From the NCBI RefSeq assembly GCF_004000765.1, contig NZ_BILW01000002.1:372001-436000 (forward strand): a DNA stretch of 64,000 nucleotides, in the 5' to 3' direction. The DNA comes from Paenibacillus chondroitinus NBRC 15376 (GTDB lineage: Bacteria > Bacillota > Bacilli > Paenibacillales > NBRC-103111). Made by a program: the position numbers and the translations under genes. Under the pieces are notes generated by a model. It saw only the letters and a list, made by a program, of their open reading frames with translations. It had not been told where the DNA came from and searched no databases. Position 1 is the first letter of the stretch; each line of letters starts with the position of its first letter. Positions 15,644-23,920 of this stretch are shown here, piece by piece.

Positions 15644-15815
15644 GCGGCCGGAGCTGGCGAAGCTGGCGGAGCTGGCGGAGACGGCGGAGCGGACGGGGAC
15701 GGCGGAGCGACAAAGCGGACGGAGCTGGTGAAGCTGGCGGAGACGACGGAGCGGACGGAGCTGGCGGGGACGGCGGAGCGGACGGAGCTGGCGGGGACGG
15801 CGGAGCTGCCGCGCG
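15644..15815. repeat. GC-rich degenerate tandem repeat
   Basis: The tract is built from GGCGGAGCTG and GGACGGCGGAGC words. A 27-bp unit occurs twice in tandem at 15755-15808 with a single difference. It is strongly purine-skewed on the plus strand and much more GC-rich than its surroundings. Confidence 0.75.
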
Positions 15816-15888
15816 ATTAGGGCTCGAGGCCGAGGGTGTAGCTCCACCTCGGGACCAGAGCCTGTTGCCTCGGTTGAGACTCGGCCGA

Positions 15889-16018
15889 GGGGAACTACGG
15901 GGCGCTATTTCTGCGAAATGGGCCCTTTTACGCACGGGAGGGGAACTACCGTCCCTTATTTCAACGGATTAGGCTGAAACACAGCCAAAAACGTTGAAAT
16001 AAAGCCCTGCAGTTCCCC
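15889..16018. repeat. Interspersed palindromic repeat, copy 1
   Basis: GGGGAACTACGG at 15889 is followed by a complete palindromic element (15940-16018). Its 27-bp arms match at 22 positions (GGGGAACTACC... and its complement ...GCAGTTCCCC). An inner GGCTG/CAGCC hairpin lies at the centre. It belongs to a family with clusters at 35.0, 35.8, 49.6 and 60.3 kb. Confidence 0.75.
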
Positions 16019-16257
16019 AAGAATTTGAAATGGACCGATAGGGCAGAAATAGCGCCCTCAGGTTCCGCTATGTAATGTATGGCGTGCAGCGACAATCCAC
16101 TAATCCGCCCCCAAGCTGCGGTAGATGGAAAAACGACCGTTAATCTTCCCTACTCAGTAGCGAGAATTGGTTATCCTTGGCATAATTAACGCCAATAAAT
16201 CCAGCTACTTAGGAAAAAGTGGAACAATTGCAGCAATTAGCAGGAGGAATCAGCGTT

Positions 16258-16345
16258 AAAGCTTAGCAATCGCTTGCTTGTACCTCACCGGCAAACGCCA
16301 CATAAGAAGCAATCGCCCTCGTTAAATTCGCGCGATCGGCCGTCA
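16258..16345 (-). pseudogene. Truncated duplicate of the 3' end of the nucleotidyltransferase gene
   Basis: This stretch matches 16868-16956, the last 28 or so codons of the neighbouring nucleotidyltransferase gene including its TAA, but carries a 4-nt insertion and other changes that break the frame. Similarity continues into flanking non-coding DNA (16011-16075 with 16576-16640; 16090-16150 with 16706-16785). A segment containing the gene end was therefore duplicated and then decayed. Confidence 0.75.
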
Positions 16346-16368
16346 TACAATAAAAGCCAACTCCCCCA

Positions 16369-16553
16369 TTGTATTTTTTACAACATACAGACGCTTTTTA
16401 CGCTGCAATCTCATCTTCATTGCACAAAATACAATCATTTGAACCCGAGATGACAAAAAAGTGCCCATTTCATGCCAAATGGTTGTATAAACTACAACAT
16501 AGACGAGTAAAAAGCCAGATAGACGCCCATCTGGTTGTACAAACTGCAATATA
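16369..16553. repeat. Three short TTGTA/TACAA hairpin repeats
   Basis: TTGTA-N6-ACAACATA at about 16369, TTGTATAAACTACAACATAG at about 16483, and TTGTACAAACTGCAATATAG at about 16534 are variants of one unit. The last two share the flanks CAAATGGTTGTA/CATCTGGTTGTA. They are non-coding. Confidence 0.5.
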
Positions 16554-16870
16554 GTGCTGTGTGGCACCAAGGAGTCGTTCCCCAAGAATTTGAAATGGAA
16601 CAATAGGGCAGAAATAGCGCCCCCAGGTACTGCTATGTGAAGCAAACAGTCAGTATGGTGAGCAGCCCCTCTTCACTTTGACCGAAAACGCTGCCATTGC
16701 TTCGTGCGGACGATCCACTAAGCCGCCCCAAGCTGCGGTAGATGGAAAAACTACCGTTAATCTTCCCTGCTCAGCAGCAGGGAACGAATTAACGGTAGAA
16801 GCTCCAGCTAAATCAATAGGAGAAGAGAATTGGTTATACTTGGCATAATTAATAGCAGGAGGAATCGGCG

Positions 16871-17707
16871 TTAAAGCCTAGCAATCGCCTGTACCTCACC
16901 GGCAAGCGCTGTAAAAGAAGCAATCGCCCTCGTTAAATCCACGCGATCGGCCGTCAGGCAAGCGAATCCCTCCTGGATTCGCCTCTCGAAATCAGCAGGT
17001 GCTGCTGCAAATTGGCTGCACTGGGCGACGGCTCCTTTTTCGTTCAGCAAATACTGCCCATTGCACGCGAACAATACTTGAACGAGGCAGCTTACCGTTC
17101 GAAACAAATGCCCTGCTGCGTAAGAAACATCTTTACGCCCCAAAGCCTTTTTAGCGTTAGCGATGGAAAAATCCGCTTCCCACATAAATTTCGCGAGGGT
17201 CGCTTGCCGCAGCGCTTCCGGGTACGGCCATGTCTTCGCCTTCATTTCAGCGACGAGACCCTCCGGATCCCAGAGCGGCCGGCAGCGCGCGACTTCTCCC
17301 ATGTAGATTGATGTGCAGAAGCCATGCGGATGGCCCGGCTGATAATGAATATCGATCCGGCCGTGCCGGCAATCCTCGATGATGCCGGACACTTTCGCAG
17401 CATCCCGATACAGCACATCCAAGGGAAAGCCGCCGCTGCTAAGCCAGCCGCCGCCATTGATCCACGGCCCCCATCCGCAAATCGGCGTGATAAGACCGCT
17501 GCGGTGCTGATCATCCAATGACTCCGCAGCTTTCTCCAAAGCGGCAATGTCAACCGGCCGCTCAGGGCGGTAGTAGACGCCGATGTCAATATCAGACTCC
17601 GGTGTTTCGGTGCCGCAGGCACGTGAACCGCCTAACACGATAGCAGCGATTCCTTCTACTTTTTGCAGTTGCTCTACAGCTGATTGAATAACTTGATTTG
17701 CTTCCAT
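16871..17707 (-). CDS. Nucleotidyltransferase-domain protein with C-terminal DUF4037-like region
   Basis: A protein of 278 residues. The N-terminal nucleotidyltransferase core has GGSRACGTETPESDIDIGV, with the GS motif and the metal-binding DxD pair. The helical C-terminal part (ALRQATLAKFMWEADFSIANAKKALGRKD, GHLFRTVSCLVQVLFACNG) resembles DUF4037-type substrate-binding regions of aminoglycoside-nucleotidyltransferase relatives. It may transfer NMP to a small molecule or protein; the substrate is unknown. GGTAGGTG precedes the ATG. It lies just upstream of repeat-rich DNA that contains a broken copy of its own 3' end. Confidence 0.87.
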   Translation of the reverse strand: MEANQVIQSAVEQLQKVEGIAAIVLGGSRACGTETPESDIDIGVYYRPERPVDIAALEKAAESLDDQHRSGLITPICGWGPWINGGGWLSSGGFPLDVLYRDAAKVSGIIEDCRHGRIDIHYQPGHPHGFCTSIYMGEVARCRPLWDPEGLVAEMKAKTWPYPEALRQATLAKFMWEADFSIANAKKALGRKDVSYAAGHLFRTVSCLVQVLFACNGQYLLNEKGAVAQCSQFAAAPADFERRIQEGFACLTADRVDLTRAIASFTALAGEVQAIARL

Positions 17708-17729
17708 AGACGTATCACCTACCTTGATA

Positions 17730-20345
17730 CTAAAACTTTACGATGAGAGTAGATAACGGATCAAGAGTGATCTTTTCTTTAAAAAATACTTTTCCCTCCG
17801 CATGGTCTACGGCTACTTCGTTCCCTCCAAGCAAGACGCTCCGAATGTCGCGCCCCTTCAACAATTCGCTGCCAAAGCTGGATAACGTCAGTGTCCCCAT
17901 TTTAACCTCCAGCTCCAGCTGTCCATCCGCGCTGCGGAACTCACCCCATCCGTCATTCAAGCTCCAGAAACTGCTGAACTCATCTACCTGCCATTTCGGA
18001 CTAAAACCAATATGTCCTTCGACCATATCATACTCGAATCCGCTTAGCGCCAGCAGTAATCCGAAGGAAGCCATAGAGCGAGCATAATTGCTGCCGCATT
18101 CGAATTCATTCCACGGATTCCGGCGTTCGCCGTCATACCGGTCGCGAATCGCTTTCACCACACGCAGCCCTTCCGTTACATATCCCTCATAAATCATATG
18201 GCAAGCAGCCTGGTATTCAAAGCCATTCATGCACTCTTCCGCATAAGGAACTGGCACAATTGGAGAGTTCGCATCAGGCCATGAGCAGATGACGAGACCC
18301 GCCTCGTCGTTCAACCCATAAATGCGGCAAGCATTCGGGTGGTCGCCTAATTGTTCAATAAAGTTGTTCTCATAGATGGAATGAACCGCACATTTTACTT
18401 TCTCTGAATCCAGTACGTACCCTAAACCAACCAGATGAGCAAACCACTGTCCGAGCACCTGATCGATGCCGCAGCCCTCGCCAATCTGATATTTATGCTC
18501 CCCTGCCTCCTCATTCCAGTACACCTCTTCTGCACCATACTTTTCAAGCACAGAACGGTCTTTGAGGTCTACCATTTGATGAAAATAACGCCCATTGAAC
18601 AAATGCTCATTCGTCCAAGCCGATCCTTTGAGCCTGATCGCATCGTATTCCGCCGCTGTCTCAGGCTCTCCCAGCGCATTCGCCATCTCAGCTGCAGCTT
18701 TCAAAGCAGCCAAATACATACTTGTCAGCCAGGAGTTCGGGCCGAACAGCTCCATATCGAGCGTATGGTGCTGCCGCCCTTCCATCACGCCGTCTTTGTC
18801 AGCATCCCACTGATCCTCGTTGGTCGGCTCCCAGGCAAACTCGAGCGCTTTGCGAATGTTAGGCCACAGTGAGCGCAGCCACGCTGTATCGCCGGATATC
18901 TTCCATTCGCGATAAGACTTAATGATGCCGCCCATTTGACCATCGGCAGCAGCTCTGAACTTGTTATCGCGTGTTGTCCGCTCTGCAGGCAGCATGAGGC
19001 GGAACGCCATTTTCCCATTTTCAAACTGGGCATACGTATAGTCGATCTTCCGCATCGAACGTGCCAGCGCCGGGAATAGGAAAGCTGTCGCTTGCTCGTA
19101 ATTCCATACGTGGGTGCAAGAGCCTTCGCATGAGCCTTCGTTCGTATGCACGCCTTCAAACCCGTACAAAGTCCCATCGGTTAAACGCAGTACAGTAGGC
19201 GATTTTAAAATAGAAATATTGCTGCTAATAGCATCAACGACCGTATCAGGCAGCGTAGACCCAAACAACGTATCCTTAAACAGTTGTGATTCCGCATAAA
19301 GCCGCTCGTAGTTCGTCATCACATATTTAGCCGTAGCCGTCGAATCCTCGAATAACGTTGAATAATAATTTTTCCATGAAGGCAGTTGATCACCGCCCGG
19401 GTTCCAGAAGTTTACATAATTCGGAAAACTCCATGTAAGGATGAAGCGAAATGTCGCTTTACCGCCAGCCGGTACCGTACGATGCCCGCTCAGCAAGCCG
19501 ACATCCTGGTGCTTTTCATGCACTCTTCTCGGATCTAATTCACTTGCAGTTTCATAATTTCGCTCCTGAAAGCGGCCTGGCCGACGGAAATCTTTCCAGA
19601 ACACGGTCAAGTTATCGAACCAATTCCCACGGAACCAATAAGACTGATAACTGACGTCATCATGATCGGCAAGCAGCGTCAAATCGCCGAAATCCGCTTC
19701 ATCCTCCTTATACTGTACAGAAGAAAGCCGAATCGCTCGTCTGCCATCTACCTCTGTTGCTTCGTTTATGGCTCCTTTGCGAAGTGGGTTCGTCAAGTTG
19801 CCTACCACGCTAAGATCTAATTCATCCTTGGAACGATTCGTCACTTCATATTCGAAAATCGCACACGGGATCGACGAATCCCGATCGTTCAGCGGGATGA
19901 ACGGATTGAATGCCGTCAACTTGACATGGATGGGATCATCGTGGTCATCGAACGTCATTTCCGCAAACGGAAATTCTCCACGAAACGAGGTATTTTTAAA
20001 ATGTGGAAATCCCGACATATTCTCCCGTCTAGGACCGTAGCCGTAGCCCTCAAATTTCCCTTTTCCTTCGCCGGTATAAGGTGTCTGCAAATCCCCGTTC
20101 AACACTTTGGTCAGGATCACCTCGCCTTGACGCTCTGCTTTTACAGCAAAAAAAGAAAATCCGTTAAAGCTTAGCTTATTCGGACGATTGAAAATCTCCC
20201 AATCAATTAGCCGGCCATTCCCGGCCAGACCAATGCTGCCCGTCCCGATACCACCAAGCGGAAACGAGATTTGATTCGTTTTGGCACCTGTATATTCAAA
20301 ATTTTTCTCCATACCAAATTGCGCATTTGACTGATTCGTACCCAT
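17730..20345 (-). CDS. GH116 family glycosidase (GBA2-like beta-glucosidase/xylosidase)
   Basis: A protein of 871 residues without a signal peptide. The N-terminal beta-sandwich starts at FPLGGIGTGSIGLAGNGRL, the GH116 signature. The C-terminal (alpha/alpha)6 barrel carries a candidate nucleophile Glu in NEGSCEGSCTHVWNY and a candidate acid/base Asp in HHTLDMELFG, aligned by eye with GBA2. GH116 enzymes cleave beta-glucosides and in some cases beta-xylosides with retention. The ATG follows GGAGGG with good spacing. It is the last gene of the operon binding protein-permease-permease-GH116 under a divergent LacI regulator, implying intracellular cleavage of an imported oligosaccharide. Confidence 0.9.
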   Translation of the reverse strand: MGTNQSNAQFGMEKNFEYTGAKTNQISFPLGGIGTGSIGLAGNGRLIDWEIFNRPNKLSFNGFSFFAVKAERQGEVILTKVLNGDLQTPYTGEGKGKFEGYGYGPRRENMSGFPHFKNTSFRGEFPFAEMTFDDHDDPIHVKLTAFNPFIPLNDRDSSIPCAIFEYEVTNRSKDELDLSVVGNLTNPLRKGAINEATEVDGRRAIRLSSVQYKEDEADFGDLTLLADHDDVSYQSYWFRGNWFDNLTVFWKDFRRPGRFQERNYETASELDPRRVHEKHQDVGLLSGHRTVPAGGKATFRFILTWSFPNYVNFWNPGGDQLPSWKNYYSTLFEDSTATAKYVMTNYERLYAESQLFKDTLFGSTLPDTVVDAISSNISILKSPTVLRLTDGTLYGFEGVHTNEGSCEGSCTHVWNYEQATAFLFPALARSMRKIDYTYAQFENGKMAFRLMLPAERTTRDNKFRAAADGQMGGIIKSYREWKISGDTAWLRSLWPNIRKALEFAWEPTNEDQWDADKDGVMEGRQHHTLDMELFGPNSWLTSMYLAALKAAAEMANALGEPETAAEYDAIRLKGSAWTNEHLFNGRYFHQMVDLKDRSVLEKYGAEEVYWNEEAGEHKYQIGEGCGIDQVLGQWFAHLVGLGYVLDSEKVKCAVHSIYENNFIEQLGDHPNACRIYGLNDEAGLVICSWPDANSPIVPVPYAEECMNGFEYQAACHMIYEGYVTEGLRVVKAIRDRYDGERRNPWNEFECGSNYARSMASFGLLLALSGFEYDMVEGHIGFSPKWQVDEFSSFWSLNDGWGEFRSADGQLELEVKMGTLTLSSFGSELLKGRDIRSVLLGGNEVAVDHAEGKVFFKEKITLDPLSTLIVKF

Positions 20346-20396
20346 AGAACGCCCTCCTCAAACTCCTCATGATATAAAATCGTTCGTTGTGCTCAC

Positions 20397-21275
20397 TTAC
20401 ATTTTAAGTCCACCCGCAGTGATGCCATCGAGCAAATATTTTTGTCCGAATATGTAAAAAAGCAGTGGCACGAAAAGCGACAATGTCACCCCTGCTAGAA
20501 TGGCGGAAAGATTCCCGGTTCCAAAAGCTCCGGTTAATGCGGTCATCCCGATCGGCAGCGTCATTTTCTCAAATGAATTCAGAAAAATAAGCGGTCGGAA
20601 AAAATCGTTCCAATGTCCGATGAAGCTAATGACCGAAGTAACGGCGACAGCTGGGTAGGACATCGGGAGAATGACCTTCAGAAACACCCAAATCCGGCTG
20701 GCTCCATCCATATAGGCGGCTTCATCATACGCGCTGGAGATCGACATCATCGTCTGCCGAATCATGAAAATACCGAACGGATTAATAAGTCCCGGCAAAA
20801 TAAGCGCCAGATGCGTATCAACAAGCCCCAGCTTCGACATCAGAATAAACTGCGGGATGATCGTTACTTGCCCCGGAATCATAAGCCCGGATAGAAAAAT
20901 GAGAAATAGCGCGTTGCGTCCCGGAAAAGCGATGCGGGAAAAGGCAAAGGCCGCCATGCTGGAGATAAAAATATGTCCCAGCACGATGATCAAGCAAATT
21001 TTCAAGCTGTTGGAAATAAAATCGAAAAACGGTACCTTCGCAAACACCTCGGCGTAGTTGCCAATATGCCACGCTGTCGGAAAGATGGCAGGCGGCAGTG
21101 AAAACGAATCCTTTGGCAGCCGCAGCGAGGTGGAGAATATCCACAGGAACGGGGTCAGCATAAGAAAGGATAAGAGCAGCAGCACGCCGTCCAGCAGAAT
21201 GCGTCCCGGCCCTAACCCCCGCATGGCGCCGATTTTAGCCCCGGTCCCTGCTGCTTGAAGATTGGAAGCCTCCAC
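20397..21275 (-). CDS. Sugar ABC transporter permease (MalG type)
   Basis: A permease of about 292 residues with six membrane helices. The EAA loop (EAAYMDGASRIWVFLKVILP), which contacts the ATPase, sits in the last third. It is one half of a CUT1-type carbohydrate importer. The best start is a GTG at 21275, 9 nt after GAGGAG; the TTG at 21284 touches that site. It forms an operon with the preceding permease, the binding protein and GH116. No ATPase is encoded nearby, so a shared MsmX-type ATPase is likely. Confidence 0.93.
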   Translation of the reverse strand: MEASNLQAAGTGAKIGAMRGLGPGRILLDGVLLLLSFLMLTPFLWIFSTSLRLPKDSFSLPPAIFPTAWHIGNYAEVFAKVPFFDFISNSLKICLIIVLGHIFISSMAAFAFSRIAFPGRNALFLIFLSGLMIPGQVTIIPQFILMSKLGLVDTHLALILPGLINPFGIFMIRQTMMSISSAYDEAAYMDGASRIWVFLKVILPMSYPAVAVTSVISFIGHWNDFFRPLIFLNSFEKMTLPIGMTALTGAFGTGNLSAILAGVTLSLFVPLLFYIFGQKYLLDGITAGGLKM

Positions 21276-21292
21276 TTGTATCAACTCCTCTT

Positions 21293-22186
21293 TTAATCCC
21301 TGTCATAGTTGACCCATTTCTTACTAATGGAAAATTGAAACACCGTTACACAAAGTATGATTAAGAACAAGCTGAGCGAGAGTGTAGAGGCATATCCCAT
21401 CTCATGATGCTGGAACGCCACTTCATAAATATACATATTCACGGAACGGGAGGCGTCTCCTGGTCCGCCCGACGTAATGAGGTACGGCTCATCAAAGATT
21501 TGGGTCGCCCCAATCAGAGTCGTCACCAAGACAAAGAAAATCGTCGGCGAAAGCATAGGCAGCGTGATAGAGAAAAAGCGCTGTGTCTTATTCGCTCCGT
21601 CAATTTCGGCGGCTTCATACAGTGCAGCAGGTATGCTTTGAAGCCCGATTAAGTAATACAAGAACGCATTACCGATAAATTTCCAGAAGCTATAGATCGC
21701 TACAGCCACGTAAACCCACTGCGGGGACTGCATCCAGGCAATAGGACTGACACCAAATTTGCCTAACAAGAAATTCAGGATGCCGAAATCCTTGCTGAAG
21801 ATGAACTGCCAAGCAACCGCAACCGCCGCCGAAGTCGCAAGTACGGGGAAATAAAAAATCGTACGGTACAAATATTTCCACCCTTTGCCGATATTCCGAT
21901 TGACCGCCAAAGCAATCAATAAACCGAGAATCGCATGCATAGGGGTTAAAATCAATACATACTTGAGCGTATTTCCATACGTCAGCCATAAACGATCATC
22001 CGCGAACAAATGCTTGATATTGTCAAAACCGATCCATTTGGCCGACGTGATCACGTTGTATTTGGTAAAGCTTAAATATAGAGTCGCTACAACCGGTTCG
22101 CCAATGAAGAGTACAAAAAATAGCAAGGCTGGCGCCAGAAATAACAAGCCGACAACTGTATTAGACATCTTGCGATAGGTTCCCAC
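21293..22186 (-). CDS. Sugar ABC transporter permease (MalF/UgpA type)
   Basis: A permease of 297 residues with six membrane helices and an EAA loop (EAAEIDGANKTQRFFSITLP), partner of the MalG-type permease downstream. The GTG at 22186 lies after GGAGGAG; the longer open frame extends 21 codons upstream without support. It is the second gene of the LacI-controlled importer operon. CUT1 importers usually take di- or oligosaccharides, consistent with the GH116 enzyme in the same operon. Confidence 0.93.
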   Translation of the reverse strand: MGTYRKMSNTVVGLLFLAPALLFFVLFIGEPVVATLYLSFTKYNVITSAKWIGFDNIKHLFADDRLWLTYGNTLKYVLILTPMHAILGLLIALAVNRNIGKGWKYLYRTIFYFPVLATSAAVAVAWQFIFSKDFGILNFLLGKFGVSPIAWMQSPQWVYVAVAIYSFWKFIGNAFLYYLIGLQSIPAALYEAAEIDGANKTQRFFSITLPMLSPTIFFVLVTTLIGATQIFDEPYLITSGGPGDASRSVNMYIYEVAFQHHEMGYASTLSLSLFLIILCVTVFQFSISKKWVNYDRD

Positions 22187-22259
22187 GCTAGACTCCTCCC
22201 ATGAACCGTGGAGCCGGGCGATCCCTCCGGATCGCCGACGGACTGCCAACGATTCGGCG

Positions 22260-23528
22260 TCATTTTTTCAGGATAGCGTCGATTTCTTGTTTGGCCTTTT
22301 TCATGGCTGTCGCCGCATCGGATTGATTAGACAGGATCTCCGATACGTGACGGTCGAATACGCCTTGAATTTCGCCATATTGCATAGGCGCTTCTACCGC
22401 TTTGGCGACATCGGCGCTTTCTGCGTATACTTTCCAGTTTTGAGCCGGTGTTTTTGGCAGCACTTCGTTCATAACCGATATGCGTGTCGGAATTGAAGTA
22501 TTGGAAAGCGTCGTTTTCTGCGAGTAGACACCGCTCAAGAAAGCTGAAAGCTTGTAGGCGGCTTCCGGATATTTGGTGGATTTAAGGACAGGGAACGCTC
22601 CGGAACCAAAAATCACTTTGTTCGTCTTGAACGTCGGCAAGAACTGCACATCGATATTCGTAAACTTATTTTTGTCATACGTGCCGAATGGCCATTTGCC
22701 AGCAGATATCATCGCTACCTGACCATTCATGAGCATCTGGATTTGATCATCCTTCGGTCCTGGAACCGGGGCCACTTTATATTTGTAAATGAGATCCTGG
22801 AAAAACTGCATCATTTCGATGGCATTCGGATCGTCTAATTTACTGGTTGTCATGTCATCATTCAGAACGCTTGCGTTATTGTTAAACAACCAAGCAGAGG
22901 CGCCAAAATAATAATTCGGAATCGCAAATCCGTATTGTTTTTTGCCGTCTTTTTCCGTAGTCAGCTTTTGCGCATACTGGAGAAAGTCGTCCTTCGTCCA
23001 GTCTTTATTCGGCATCGACAAGCCTGCTTGCTTGAGCATATCCGTATTAAAATGCATCACGACATTGTTCCAGTCCCAGACAAAACCGTACGTTTTTTTG
23101 TCGATGACAAAAGGAGACTGAAGCTTCGGATGCAAATCATTGTAATTGTCCAGTGCAGCCGGATCGGCTTTCATGTAGGTATCCAACGGGAGAAGCAAAT
23201 CCTGCTTCGCAAACATCTGGATGCCTTCGATAGCAACGCGAATGACGTCAGGCGAATTGCCGCCGGCAATCATCGTCTGAATTTTATTGAAATAGTCGGC
23301 CCAACCGCTGCTGACGACTTCCACCCTTTTGACCGTGATATCCGGGTTTTGCTTATTGAATTCGGCCAAAATATTCGTTAACTGCTCATCAGAGGCTTCA
23401 TTTTTACTCCATACTAACGTTAATTCGGCTTTGCCTGATTTCGATGACGCCGGTGTTGAATTGGAGCTGCATGCAACCAGTGACCACCCGAGTGCAAAAA
23501 TTAATAAGAAGACCCAAACCTTTCTCAT
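22260..23528 (-). CDS. Sugar ABC transporter substrate-binding lipoprotein
   Basis: A protein of 422 residues with a lipoprotein signal peptide ending in LVACS (Cys as the lipidation site), then a family-1 extracellular solute-binding fold (ELTLVWSKNEASDEQLTNIL, RVAIEGIQMFAKQDLLLPLD). It is the first gene of the importer-GH116 operon, presumably capturing an oligosaccharide at the cell surface. I start it at the ATG at 23528 from the signal-peptide architecture; ribosome-binding spacing is long (about 12 nt), and the frame stays open for another 73 codons upstream through the 5' leader, which I regard as non-coding. Confidence 0.92.
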   Translation of the reverse strand: MRKVWVFLLIFALGWSLVACSSNSTPASSKSGKAELTLVWSKNEASDEQLTNILAEFNKQNPDITVKRVEVVSSGWADYFNKIQTMIAGGNSPDVIRVAIEGIQMFAKQDLLLPLDTYMKADPAALDNYNDLHPKLQSPFVIDKKTYGFVWDWNNVVMHFNTDMLKQAGLSMPNKDWTKDDFLQYAQKLTTEKDGKKQYGFAIPNYYFGASAWLFNNNASVLNDDMTTSKLDDPNAIEMMQFFQDLIYKYKVAPVPGPKDDQIQMLMNGQVAMISAGKWPFGTYDKNKFTNIDVQFLPTFKTNKVIFGSGAFPVLKSTKYPEAAYKLSAFLSGVYSQKTTLSNTSIPTRISVMNEVLPKTPAQNWKVYAESADVAKAVEAPMQYGEIQGVFDRHVSEILSNQSDAATAMKKAKQEIDAILKK

Positions 23529-23920
23529 ACAGGACACCATCCTTAACAGAATGTGACGCCGCGCTCCCGGGTTGGCATAACCGGTGCGGCCTGATGCCTT
23601 TCTACGTTGCGATTCATGGTCCACGTCCATTCCGTGCACGTGCACGGTAAAGGCTAAAAAAATTTGCAACAAAGCAACTGCGCCATCCGGGGCGTCCCCC
23701 GCTTCGGCTAATCCTGCATCGGAGCTCCACTCACCTGCATCGTGCACGTGAACGAACTCATCTTAACAAATAAGCTTTATTTTGTAAACGCTTTATACAA
23801 AATTCGTTCCTAGTGCCTATATGCACGCATCTCCTTTACGTTCACGAGCACGGATCTTGACCTACACGCCGAGATACGCTACGATTAGACCACTAGAGCC
23901 TTTCACGGAGGTCCATGCCT
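23529..23920. promoter_or_regulatory. LacI-controlled divergent regulatory region with three operators
   Basis: Three copies of a 14-bp LacI-type site are CGTGCACGTGCACG (23633-23646, perfect palindrome), CGTGCACGTGAACG (23741-23754) and CGTTCACGAGCACG (23839-23852), about 100 bp apart. The minus-strand promoter is TTTACA (23783-23788), 17 bp, TAAGAT (23760-23765), so the middle operator sits on the transcription start. A cre-like sequence (TGTAAACGCTTTAT, 23783-23796) overlaps the -35 box. Confidence 0.75.

Larger units (their letters stand above)
15409..16870. other. Repeat-rich non-coding region of about 1.46 kb
   Basis: No credible gene is present: the open frames are low-complexity Pro/Arg- or Gly/Ala-rich shadows of a GC-rich repeat. 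In order it holds a GC-rich tandem repeat (15644-15815), a palindromic interspersed repeat (15889-16018), a decayed direct copy of the DNA at 16576-16956 (about 16011-16345), and three short TTGTA/TACAA hairpins (16369-16553). Confidence 0.7.

Noticed and set aside
15644..15815. Possible CRISPR array
   Set aside because: Units are imperfect and directly adjacent, with no unique spacers; it is a degenerate tandem repeat.
15597..15935. Pro/Arg-rich 112-codon ORF
   Set aside because: It is a shadow of the GC-rich tandem repeat with overlapping open frames on both strands and no start signal.
16343..16645. 100-codon minus-strand ORF in the repeat region
   Set aside because: It crosses the short hairpin repeats and the duplicated block; no ribosome-binding site or recognisable domain.
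23529..23747. 73-codon N-terminal extension of the binding-protein ORF
   Set aside because: It contains the operator palindrome and would bury the signal peptide internally; the leader is regulatory DNA.
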